From Hippophae tibetana (lineage: Eukaryota; Streptophyta; Magnoliopsida; Rosales; Elaeagnaceae): a stretch of DNA of 64,000 nt. The stretch lies in contig CM072810.1 in the NCBI GenBank assembly GCA_037013495.1, forward strand, positions 81,700,449 to 81,764,448, read 5' to 3'. Position numbers and translations under genes: made by a program. The notes beneath the pieces were generated by a model that saw only the letters and a program-made list of their open reading frames with translations, searched no databases and was not told where the DNA came from. This document shows, piece by piece, positions 21,607 to 32,349 of this stretch. Within the stretch, counting starts at the first letter, position 1. Every line of letters begins with the position of its first letter.

Positions 21607-22790
21607 ATCTTGCAGATTATTTGGTTTTATATTTGTAAAACTCTCGCAAGTGCACAGATTATTTTATAGAAAATGAGAAAAATACTCACAAGGTCGATGT
21701 AAGGAAAGAATAAATGTGGTTTTTAATTTATTATTCAAGCTTTTAAAAACAAAATTAAATCTTAAACATCATGTCACGATATTTTGATTTTTGTTTCCTA
21801 ATCTAATGACATAAAAAAATAAACATAGATATGTATTCAATCAACAATAACACAAATTTGTACCAACAAATAAAATAACACTACTTTAAATCAGATAGGA
21901 TAACTAAACATTATAATCTAATTTTCAGATTTAAGTTTGTAATGAAAAATAATATATTTTTCTCTAATATCCTTAATATAAAATCTTGAATAAAAATAAA
22001 ATCAATTTATTTTATAGAAATGTTTTACCTATTTAATATTTCACAAGCATAACAACGTTATTATTATATTATATTTACAAATAGTCAACCATGTTAACAT
22101 ACGATATAAAAATAAAACATAAAAAATAATTATAAATAATTCATTTTAAAATTATACCTCAAAAGAATCCTTACAAAACTTTGATGCTAATGTTGTTGCT
22201 AGAAAACCTCCAAACGAATTTGTATTTACATTTATTCAATCAAAAACTAGAAATCTATAAAAGTATAACTAGTTAAAAAAACTAACAAAAAAGAAAAAAA
22301 GAAAGCTTTCTAGAGAGAGAACTTTGTGATTTTTTTGGGATGTGAGGGGTGTTTTTTACAATGGGAGAGAAATTTCTTTTATAGATGAGTAAAAGGCCAA
22401 AAAGATGGGAAAATATCTCAAAAATTGATTTTGGATGCATTTGTATAGGTTGGCACACGTGTGGGGGGGAAGATTTGTGGTAGACAAGCTTTGGCACGTG
22501 CGGGAGTTGGCGTAGGCGTGTGTTGAGCGTGCAAGCTTAGGACTCGACATTTTTGACTGTTTTGACCCATTTTGTCCAATTTTTTCATTTTTGTGACATT
22601 TCCTTATTTTTTTCTCAACATATATTGCCTCCAATATTTTTCTTCGAGTCTTTAAGTTATTTTTGAATGAAAATACCTGTAATTCCAAAAAGAAAAAATT
22701 ATTTAAAAATATGATAAAATCATACAAATATAAATCTATTTAATCAATTAAGGTATATTTAATTATGGTAATTTTAAATTTTTTTAAGCT
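21607..22790 (-). repeat. LTR-like repeat copy A
   Basis: A member of a long repeat family found four times here (A, B, C, D). In plus sense it starts TTTGGTTTTATATTTGTAAA followed by ACTCTCGCAAGTGCAC and runs to ...ATGGTAATTTTAAA. Minus-sense TATAAAAG near 22380 and a GC-rich patch upstream of it look like LTR promoter features, so these are probably LTRs of a gypsy element in minus orientation. Compared with C and D, about 350 bp are missing near 21870. Confidence 0.65.
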
Positions 22791-24544
22791 CTCATTACAA
22801 CCCCCAACCAATTTCTTGCTAGTCCTTTAGCAAGAGAAGCGTTAAAAAATAAAAATTAAACTATAATTCATTTCCATTGATTGACACAGTTGCATTTAGC
22901 ATATGCAACAAGTCGTTAAACCCCTAGGTTGCCCCCAATGGATGAGTTTAAGTCTCATGAGGATTTTCAATAATGATACCCATAAACATTAACAAAAAAC
23001 TGAAAACAAAATAAAACAAATAAAATAAGAAGTAACTAAAATTTAAAATAAAGTAAAAAGACTAAAATAAAATAAAGAAATGAAATACAAAAATATCTCA
23101 TGCCTATAATCTCTTTTAAATTTCATAATTAAAATCATAAGCATAGATTATTTCAACTTCCTAAACATTCATGATTTATTATAATAATTAATTGAAAATC
23201 ATTTTTATATTTCATATAAAAAATGTATCAATTTAATTTCACTCAAACTTAGTGTCAGGAATTCGAATTCACTTCGACTCTATTCCTCACAAGTCAATAC
23301 TCTAAAAAATAATGAATCTTATGGCTTCAAATATTCATACTAATTTATATGCTAATGAGTTGATGTATAGAAATGAATTAACACACATATGTATAAAAAA
23401 GAAAGGCTCAAAGTGTTATTTTAACGTTGATCTCATGAAATGAATCAAATGTAAGGATTTATAAAATATTATACATTACTTTCATGCATCAATCAAATTT
23501 ATCAAATAAAAATATCAAGTAATATGTATTTTAGAAAATGTAGGAAAATGTAATGACTTCTTAAGGAATTACTTCCTATATTTTATTTTGCATTAAACAA
23601 TTTCTCACAACTATTTAGGCTTTTTGGGTCATAATATATAGATTATATTATTTATTTTCCTATCTTTCTTTCTATTTTTTTCTTTCTCTTATATTTTTTT
23701 ATAAGAAAATTTATTTTTAGAAAGTGTACCTATGTACAGATTGTACATTTTTTGTATGGTAAGGTGAGTGGTTAATATTTGGTTTTTCTGTTTGCATTTG
23801 TATATATAATCCTAGATATATATCTTTTTTTTAATAAAAGTCATACATAAATGAAGAAAGGCATATAGTATAAATTTCTATTTAGATAATTTAATCTAAG
23901 AAAATGAAAAATAAATATATAACACTTCATTAAGATGTAAAAATTCAATCATTCAATGCTAAGTCCTATTGATATCATCTAATAATGATGGAAAAATAAG
24001 AAAAGTGTTTAGAGTAGAAAAATAATATTTATCACTCAGAATAAAAGATAATAGGCTCAAAAAATCTCTCGCAAGGGTAGTCTCCACTATTTGATTCTTA
24101 AATACTGGTTTTGGATTTAATATAATTTTCATACTTTATCAAGAAATACTAGTCATGACAAAAACTAACTAATTATCACATTATTTCATGATATGTTTTT
24201 CGAAATTAATCTAATAGTACAAAAAGACTTAATCATCGTTTAAATTTAATTCTAAGACATGATTAATTTATGTGAACATAATTTTTTTTTTCAAAATTGT
24301 TAATTTTTTTGAAATTAAGCATGTAACTTTTCACCACCTTCAATGTGGAACTTACAATGTCCTCAATATAACAATTATAAATTAACGATAAAGAGAGAAG
24401 AGAAAAAAAGTTACCTATTTACTGAGAATGTGTAATTAGTAATGGAGAAATACATGTGTATCCATCATGTTTATCATTAAAGTTCACACAGGCAAATCAT
24501 TGTGAACTTCTAATATCTTAACAAATATTTTTAATTTTAACAAT
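22790..24544. other. Non-coding stretch between repeat copies A and B
   Basis: AT-rich DNA without a convincing open frame. Because A and B have the same orientation, this may be the internal region of one non-autonomous LTR element. The CATTACAACCCCCAACC and CTAGTCCTTTAGCAAG stretch at 22795-22835 is the only compositionally distinct part. Confidence 0.4.
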
Positions 24545-24690
24545 CACTACTACAAAAAGGGGTATATAAGTCGCTGTGTAAAGTCAGTTTTTGGAAAAAA
24601 CCGACTTATAATGAATTTAAAGTCGGTTCGGTGTAGAACTGACGCTATCCACATTGGACGTAGCATCGGTTGACAAGTTTGCAATTAAAC
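24545..24690 (+). mobile_element. CACTA transposon terminus
   Basis: Starts CACTACTACAAAAA, the typical terminal inverted repeat of plant CACTA (En/Spm) elements. Subterminal motifs follow in both orientations (AAACCGACTTATAA, AAAGTCGGTT, GTCGGTT-like, CATCGGTTGACAAG), also typical. I found no transposase and no matching right end, so this is a truncated end. Confidence 0.6.
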
Positions 24691-25490
24691 TAAAATAATA
24701 AATAAATAAATTACCTAAAATGATGGGTTCATCTCATCCAGCACTTAATTTAACGTCTTAACAAGACGTAACTTGGAGGATTTCATTTTAAGTAAACTTT
24801 ATGTCCCCACATCATTGAGTCAATCAAATTAATAGGTAGGACAAGTTTGTCTACCTATACTTTTTAAGTCATGCCATATGGATTTTTAATATTTTATTTA
24901 CATAAAATTAGGAACATAATTATGGGTTTTAGATAACTTACTTTTAGATGCAAGGAAAATAACTAAGGCATCAAAGCACATTTGTACCTAGATCTAACAA
25001 AACAATTACCCCCCATTTATCACAGATTGTAATTAAAAACTTTGAAATTTTGGAGATAACTTTAGAATTTTTTTTTAATCTCAAAGTTAAATAATATAAT
25101 CAGTATAAACTGAGAGTGCTCCTAGGAAAGAATGGTTGAGCAAAATCTCCTTAAAAATCATCCTCTTAGACAGAGTAACCTTCCCAAGAAAGATTAGTGG
25201 TACAAAAGCTTCTAATAACTAATTTTTTGGGCAAAACTCGCTTAGATCTTTACTTTTTATGCTATTAAAATCTAAGTTAATTAAATTAATAAATTAAGTT
25301 AAGTGAAAATCTAAGTTACCTAAGTTAATAAATAAAGTTAAGTGAAAATCTAAATTATTTAAGTTAATAAATTAAGTTAAGTAAAAATTTAAGTTAATTT
25401 TGTTAATAAATTAAGTTTTTTTTAAAACAAATTAAAAGTAAAAGTAAAAGTAAAAGTTAAAATTAATTAGTTTTTTTATTAAAAAATTAA
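24691..25490. other. AT-rich DNA with short tandem repeats
   Basis: No gene. At about 25270-25410, a ~45-bp unit containing AAGTTAATAAATTAAGTTAAG followed by TGAAAATCT is repeated three times with divergence. Confidence 0.5.
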
Positions 25491-27650
25491 AAATTAAATG
25501 AAAATTAAAAATTAAACATTTTGTTATGATATTTTCATTTTTGTTTCCTAATCTATTGACATAAAAATAATAAACATAGATATGAATTCAATAAACAATA
25601 ATATAAATTTTTATCATTCATAATAGTGGTTATGGATATAATAATTAAGTTAATTATACTTGCTCATATTATTTAGATTATTAAAGTTATAAATTGATAT
25701 TTGTTGATTTTATTTTTTTAGTATAAAAGTGTCACTAAGTAGGGCCAAATTTTTTTTGTTTAATATTAATTAACTAATATCCTTTGTTGGGGCCTATTAA
25801 TTAATTAAGTATTAAATTCAGCTTTATTTATAAGAAAATAACAAACCATCTAATCACAACTTTAGACGGAGTTAGTTAATTGAATTTTATTCAAGGTATC
25901 CAAATTAAACCTAAGAATTTAATTATCAGAGTACTAACTTTCAAGTTTTAAAATCATTACTGGAAATATATTGTCAATACATTTTCAAATAATAGTGCTT
26001 ATAAAAAAACTTTTAAAATAGAGCTTCATTCTAACTACTATACCAACAAAATCAATTTATTTTATAGAAATGTTTTACCAATTTAATATTTCACAAACAT
26101 AATAATATTATTATTATATCATATTTACAAAGAGTCAACCATGTTAAATTTAATCATAGAAAAATTAAACATAACATATGGAAGGACTATGAGTGTTGGT
26201 TATTTTTGCTTATTTTTGTGGATAAAATATTTATTTATAAATTTGTTTTTAGGTCCGATATCAAGTCTATCAAGAAAAGTCGAACAAATGCTCGAGTTTC
26301 AGATAATTGTATTTAAGATATATCCTTGATAACTACAATACGTATGATTGCATTTATACATTTAATAACACATGTTAATAAATTGAAAATTATTTTTGGT
26401 GTTATAATATTTATTTAAACTTAATCAATTTATGAAATTATCAATTAGTTATCTCTTAGATAGATGTGTTTTAAAAAATAATTTTTTATAATATTAAGGT
26501 TTTTAATGGGCTTTAAAAAATTACGCACAAAATATATTTAACTCTAATAGTATTAGATCATTATTATTATTATATATATATATATATATATATACATTAG
26601 GATTGGATAATTGTGTGATTAAAAAGAAAAAAAAGGTGTCGAAGGAATTGTTGCAATATGGCCAATCGGTCGAATTACTAAACAAGCCTAGATACAAAGA
26701 AAAGATATATACTTACGTGGACTTAGGTTTGGTGTCTAATGTTATATAATTAATTAATATATATAGGCAATTAGAATGATAATATATATATAGCTAAGTC
26801 AAAAAGTTTATTAATATATATATATATATATTTAATTTGTATTAATTAGTTTAATTCTTTTGATTAGATTTTGGATATTTAAATTAAATAATTTTATAAC
26901 CAATCATGATTATTTGATATGATTACTAAATTTTAAATAAGTTATTTTTATTGAATCTATGCTTAATTTTTTTGCTCTACAATGTTTTAGTTTATTTGAT
27001 TTAAATGACATATATTTTGAATCATCTAGTTAAGATTATACATTGTTAAATCCGTTCTAAAACACACATAGACACTTGTGTTTTTTGTACTAACCTTTTT
27101 GTAGTTGAATTGTGAACGATCTGATTGACAGGGAGCTTATTAGAACGTTGGTTTGGAAACTGCTTATACTAACATTAGAAACTGTGAAAATAGCGCAGAT
27201 GTTCGTAAGTAAAGTACATTGAGGCAATATCCTAGGTTGGGTAGCATAAGAACGAGTTTGTACTTGAACATTTGATTTTTATAGTAGAAAGTTAGGTGGT
27301 TTGGTGGATTAATGGTTTTTCTCTTAGGTCATGGTTGTGGCCTAGGTTGTTTCTACCTAAAAATATCATGTGTTATTTCTTTATTTTCACACTTATTTTT
27401 ATACACGATTGCATGCTTGGCCGTTTTGTTTAGGTTATTAAATTATAAATTGGTAAAAATTAAGAATAATCTATTCATCATCCTCTAGGTTGATTAGGTC
27501 CATATGTTATAAAATTTCAGCATATAAGAAAAAAATATAAAAATTATTGTAAATAATTCATTTTAAAATTATACCTCAAAAGAATCCTTATAAAACTTTG
27601 ATGCTAATTTGTTTTTGGAAAACTTCCAAACTGATTTTGTATATCCTTTT
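25490..27650 (-). repeat. LTR-like repeat copy B, itself interrupted
   Basis: Matches copy A and the reverse complement of copy C over 25510-26145 and again over 27535-27650 (ATTCATTTTAAAATTATACC, then TCAAAAGAATCCTTA, in both A and B). The block between (about 26146-27530) is an unrelated insertion with TA-dinucleotide runs and no gene. It lacks the start block present in A, C and D. Confidence 0.6.
26146..27530. other. Insertion within copy B, no gene
   Basis: AT-rich with (TA)n runs near 26570 and 26815. A short frame at 26141-26329 has no recognised family. The part at 27290-27420 (GGCCTAGGTTGTTTCTACC, ATCATGTGTTATTTC) loosely resembles a copia LTR but cannot be assigned. Confidence 0.35.
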
Positions 27651-27655
27651 ATTGA

Positions 27656-27958
27656 ATGAAAAAGAGGAAGGTCGAACAATGGCCGAGAAATAGAGGACTA
27701 TGGGAAAAGTCACTCTCCCTTTTTAAGGGTCCTCTATTGAGAGTTGAGCTAGCTCAAGCTGTAAGGAGAATAAAGGATGAGGCCACTGTCAGATGGCTAC
27801 AAAAGATCAAATTTTTCCTTAGAGAAATGGTGTGCCTTCCATGAGGATGTGGCCCACAAAACAAAAGACTGTAGATACTTAAAAAAAGAGATAAACGATT
27901 TTATGGCTAGGGGATATCTAAAGGACCTCATCACTGAAAATAACGACAGAAGGAACCA
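27656..27958 (+). pseudogene. Tat-type gag, zinc-knuckle part
   Basis: C-terminal gag of the split Tat element. The translated block WCAFHEDVAHKTKDCRYL, then KKEINDFMARGYLKDLI, is the characteristic nucleic-acid-binding knuckle and following helix of Tat-type gag. It lies in two overlapping frames with a frameshift near 27800. It is cut at about 27958 by copy C. Confidence 0.75.
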
Positions 27959-27959
27959 C

Positions 27960-29607
27960 CAAATATATATATTTATATAAATCTGTGTTTTAGGAATCAC
28001 GGATATTTTTATTGTTTTTCAGGTATTTTCGCTTAAAAAAGTAATTTAAAGACTAAAAGAAAAATATCGGAGGCAATACATCACAAATATATTCATCAAT
28101 TAAATGAGGAAAAGTAAAAAAAGATGAAAAAATGGTTCAAAAAGGAGGAAATTACGCACACAGCCGCACCGACCAACGCGCACAATGAGCCCAGCCGTGC
28201 CGAGCAACGCACACAGCGATCCCAGCTGCGCCGAGCAACACGCGTGCCGCGCTTTCCACGTGCGTCGCCGCACCCACACCACCATGAAGTCAGTAGTATG
28301 ACGTCATCATTCACTACTCTGCGTTTTCTCCATTTTTAATCATTTTTTCACCCACTTTTTCTTCCTCTCCTCACTTATAAATACCCTCATTCTCTTCATT
28401 TCAAATCATACCTCAAAACACATTTTCTTTCTCTCCATTTCTTAGTTTTTTAGTTTCTAGTTTTTCCTTAGTTAGTTTTTCTTAGTTTTAGAGTTCTTCT
28501 CTTTTTGAGAAGAACTAATTATGTTTTTGTAATTTATTTGCTTTTTGATTCAATTAATGAAAGTGCAAATTCCGTTTGGAGGTTTTCCAACAACAGGAAT
28601 AACATCAAAGTACTATAAGGATTTTATTTTCTTTACAGTTATTTTTTATGCTTTATTTTTACATGTTATATTTTATTTGTATGTGATTAAATTTAACTTT
28701 GTTGGATATTTGTAAACATGATATAATAATAACGTTGTTATGCTTGCGAAATATTAAATAGGTAAAAATCTCTAAAATGAATTGATTTTGTTTTTATTCA
28801 AGATTTTATATTAAGAATGTTAGAGAGAAATATATTATTTTTCATTACAAACTTAAATCTGAAAATTAGATTTTAAGGTTTAGTTATCCGGTCTGATTTA
28901 GAGTAGTGCTCTTTTATTTGTTGGTACAATCGCCCGGTAGTTAGAGTGAAACTCTATTTCAAAAGTTTTTATAAGAATTATTATATGAAAATGTATTGAC
29001 AACATGTTTTCAGTAATAGTTTTAAAACTTAAAAGTTAGTACTCGAATAATTAAATTCTTAGGTTTAATTTGGACACCTTGAATAAAGTTTAAACTGTCT
29101 AACCCCACCAAAGGTGACATTTAAATGGTTCATTTTCAATCTCTTAGAAAAAGGAATTAATTTAATGAACCAAATTAGTTATCAACCCTACCCATAGGTG
29201 TTAATTGATTTGTTTAGTTAACAAAGAATATATAACCTCACCAAAACTAGTATTCATATAAAAAAGAGAGAATCAATAAATATCTTTAATAACCTAAATA
29301 ATACGAGTAAACATAATTAACTTAATTATTATATCCATAAATACTCTACTATTATAAATGATAAAATTTGCATCAATATTTATTGAATCTGTATCTATGT
29401 TTATTTTTATGTTATTAGATTAGAAACAACAAAAACCCAAATATCATGACAGGATGTTTAGGATTTAATTTCGTTTTTAAAAGTTTGAATAATAAATTAA
29501 AAACCACATATATTCCTTTCTTAGATCGACCTTTGGAGTATACTTATCATTTTCTATGAAATGATTCGTGCACTTGCGAGAGTTTTATAAATATAAAATC
29601 AAAGTAT
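27960..29607 (+). repeat. LTR-like repeat copy C
   Basis: Reverse-orientation copy of A, B and D and the longest of them. It ends (plus sense) GTGCACTTGCGAGAG, then TTTTATAAATATAAAATC. A TATA box (CACTTATAAATACCC) lies at about 28371-28385, and a GC-rich tandem patch is upstream of it at 28160-28252. This promoter-like layout supports a solo LTR in plus orientation. It separates Tat gag from Tat RT; the protease that should lie there is missing. Confidence 0.65.
28160..28252. repeat. GC-rich 31-bp tandem repeat, 3 units
   Basis: Three consecutive diverged units of the form CAGCCG(c/t)(a/g)CCGA(c/g)CAACGC... in an otherwise AT-rich window, inside the U3-like part of copy C. Confidence 0.7.
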
Positions 29608-29609
29608 TG

Positions 29610-30128
29610 GCAGGATCAGCGATGTCGATTTTGCTCATGAGTGGCCTTCATAGATCTAAACGAGGTATTTCCAAGGATTGTTTCCACCTTCCAAGCATAG
29701 ATCAACTAGTAGACGCCTCTTTCAGGTTTGGGTTGATGATTTTCTTGGACGTGTACTTTGGATACTATCAAATCATAATCTACCTCGAGGATGAGGATAA
29801 AACTTCTTTCATCACAGAGGAAGGGACATTCTGCTACATAAGGATGCCATTTGGATTGAAAAATGCGGGCACTACATATCAATGCATCGTTAACAAAATG
29901 TTTGAAAAATAATTAGGGAAAAATTTGGAAGCATACGTAGATGACATATTGGTGAAATCGATTGAACCCCTAAACCATATCAAGGATTTACAGGAAATAT
30001 TCAAGGTAATAAGAAGGTATGGCATGAGACTTAACCCTAAAAAATGCATCTTTGGTGTTGCTGCAGGAAAATTTCTAGGGTATCTCGTGTCACAAAGGAA
30101 GATTGAGGCCAGTCTGGATAAGAAATAA
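29610..30128 (+). pseudogene. Tat-type reverse transcriptase
   Basis: Reverse transcriptase of the Tat element. Blocks in order are FPLPSIDQLVDASF, FLDVYFGYYQI (first catalytic Asp present), MPFGLKNAGTTYQ, the catalytic YVDDILVKS near 29935-29960, and RLNPKKCIFGVAAGKFLGYL. A stop (TAA) at 29910-29912 interrupts it after NKMFEK, and another closes the piece at 30126-30128. The N-terminal fingers are missing because copy C sits there. Confidence 0.85.
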
Positions 30129-31220
30129 GCGCTGGTAAACATGAAAGCACCGACTAGCCTCAAGGCAATACAACAGCTGAATGGAAGAATAGTGATGCTG
30201 AACAAGTTCATCTCTAAATGCACTGATAAATGTATACTCTTCTTCAAAATGTTGAGAAAAAACATGTCGATCTTTTAGGACGAGGACTGCAATGTAGCCT
30301 TTGAAGGAATCAAGAAGTACCTTAGGAACTCCCCGTCTTGGTCAGCCTCATACCAGGAGGGATTCTTTATCTATATTTGGTTGTGACACCCTAAACATGC
30401 AAAGTCGTGCTCTTAGCTAAAAGGGACGAAATTCAACACCTCATCTACTACATCAACCAAATTCTAAAGAAGGCTCAAAGAAGATATTCTACCATTGATA
30501 AATTGGCCTTTCCTCTCAAGATTACTGCACAAAAGCTCAGGAATTACTTTGGCTTGTACACAGTCATGGTACTCACCTCACACCCTCTTAAAAGTGTCAT
30601 GACAAGACCAGATGTTGGAAGGAGACTGACCCAGATAGTCATAGAACTGGGAGAGTATGATATTAAGTACATGGCTAGATCAACCATTAAAGGGCAGGTT
30701 GTGGCTGAATTCAACGCTAGGCCTAAAGTCGTCACCAAGACAGAGCAAGAAGAGGTGTGTGGGATAGACTAAAGGGAAGCCCTAACCTGACAGGTATTTA
30801 TGGATGGAGCACGCAACTTCAATGGCGTAAGATTAAAGATGGTTATAGTTGATCACGACAACAACTACTTTTAATATGCAACTAGTCTTGATTTCCAAGC
30901 AACTAATAATGCCACAGAATATGAGGTTACTATATCTGGGGCCATGACTGCAAAAAAGATAGGGGAGATAGAATCACCTTAAATAGTGATTCTAACCTAG
31001 TTGTTAATCATTTTTTAGGGACATTTGAAGCAAAAAATAGAAAATGAAGGGGTACTTGGAGAGATTAAAGCGAGAATGCTCAAAATTCTATATGTTCGAG
31101 ATTAAGAAAATAACTGTAAATGAGAATGGTCACACCAATGTCCTGGAAACCTTGGCATCGGTAAGAGAGACCAAGCACAACAGAGTAGTATTGGTAACAG
31201 TTCTGGCATAGGCGTCTTTA
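30129..31220 (+). pseudogene. Tat-type RNase H and second RNase H-like domain
   Basis: A connection/RNase H segment follows RT with stops (IQQLNGRIVMLNKFIS near 30170-30215). An open part at 30407-30772 has AQRRYSTIDKLAF, LTSHPLKSVM and DIKYMARSTIKGQVVAEF, typical of the gypsy RNase H and tether. Next, 30790-31220 holds fragments VFMDGARNFNG, DFQATNNATEYEVTISGA and NENGHTNVLETLAS, which match the archaeal-type second RNase H of Tat/Ogre elements. Integrase would follow but is absent. Confidence 0.75.
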
Positions 31221-32112
31221 GAGCAGGCCAAAAGAAAGGTCAAGTGTATGTAGGCTCCCTTTATTACATGGTTTGCCCTAATCTATAATTTCCTGAAAAA
31301 AAAAGGACCTATCAAAAGATCACAAGACCATGAAATAAATCGAGGCCAAAGTAGGTTAGTACATGATTGAAGTAGGGAAACTATATAAAAAAACCCACTC
31401 AATCCTAGCCTCTTAGACACAACTAACCAACCCCTAGTAGGACCTGTTAATTCCCCATATCCTATATCCCTCGTTTTCTTCCTCCACGTCCTAGCCCTGA
31501 GATTTGAGTCTAGGGCACCCTCAATCTAACGATGGGAGTGACTTAAGAATGAGGGGTAGAGGTAGAGGGCTGAGGTAAAGATCGACTCGCCTAACTAAAA
31601 GAGCTCAAGCCAAAAGACCCCGAGTTACCACTAGTATTAGAATATTGGGATGTCTCTCAGGAGTTGGAGGTCTCTTCTCTGTGCAATATGTAAAATGATA
31701 CAAAAACAAGGTACGAGAAGAAGACGTTACCTAGGTTCGAGTTTGAAAATAAAATAAAATGATCCTTTAAAAATCGGCCTGAAAAGAAAGTAAAAAATCA
31801 TTAGGTTCTCAATGTTTGAACTCTAAAAACTCGAACAAATAAAACTATAGTCCGAACTGAATTCTTACCACCAAACTTAAAACCTTTTACAAACTCAATG
31901 TGATGTGACAACGTTTTTCTTCACTATTTCTTAATTGTGTAGGTAATGATGATAAGTCTCCAAGCATCTCTTTATATAGAGACACTCGGTTTCTCTCTCC
32001 AATAAACTAACACATACTTATTAGGGGAGTTGAACAATTTGTATTCTATTCTCGGTAATTACTCTTCCACCTCAGACCAAAGCTTGAGCTGAAAGAGTAA
32101 AGGGACTAGATG
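31220..32112. other. Tat element 3' non-coding region
   Basis: Non-coding sequence between the last RNase H-like block and the 3' LTR copy. No integrase motif (HHCC or DDE) was found. Confidence 0.5.
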
Positions 32113-32345
32113 TTTGGACATCTAGACCGGTGCGTTGCTTGACCCATGCAAACCATTCAAGCAAAGTCACCAACCCGAGATGAAAGGCAAAACATCCCAG
32201 ATATCTTACCTATAGGTTAGCCTGAGCTCAGTAATTAGCCTGAGTTAGGGTCGATCTCAACCTATGATATGTTGTAATTTATACCAATTATACTCCTATA
32301 ACATATAAATATGTGTATTCATTATGTAATTGATATCTATATCTG
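32113..32345 (+). repeat. Tat element 3' LTR (partial)
   Basis: Matches 20275-20560 with fewer 18-bp units. Similarity ends near 32345, short of the 5' LTR end, so this LTR is truncated. Confidence 0.7.
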
Positions 32346-32349
32346 TAAT

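Larger units (their letters stand above)
20275..32345 (+). mobile_element. Tat-type Ty3/gypsy element, split by nested insertions
   Basis: LTR-like sequence at 20275-20600 recurs at 32113-32345 in the same orientation. Between them on the plus strand lie gag pieces (20640-21605 and 27656-27958), RT (29610-30130), RNase H (30400-30780) and a second RNase H-like domain (30790-31220). A second RNase H domain is typical of the Tat/Ogre group. No protease or integrase is recognised, and the whole has many stops. The body is interrupted by repeat copies A-B (about 21607-27650) and C (27960-29607). The element is dead but its layout can be followed. Confidence 0.75.

Noticed and set aside
26570..26595. 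Long TA run as a possible origin or matrix attachment site
   Set aside because: Simple microsatellite; similar runs occur at 34095, 37450 and 46170, and nothing else supports a function.
29879..30265. 128-residue minus frame
   Set aside because: Antisense shadow of the Tat reverse transcriptase.
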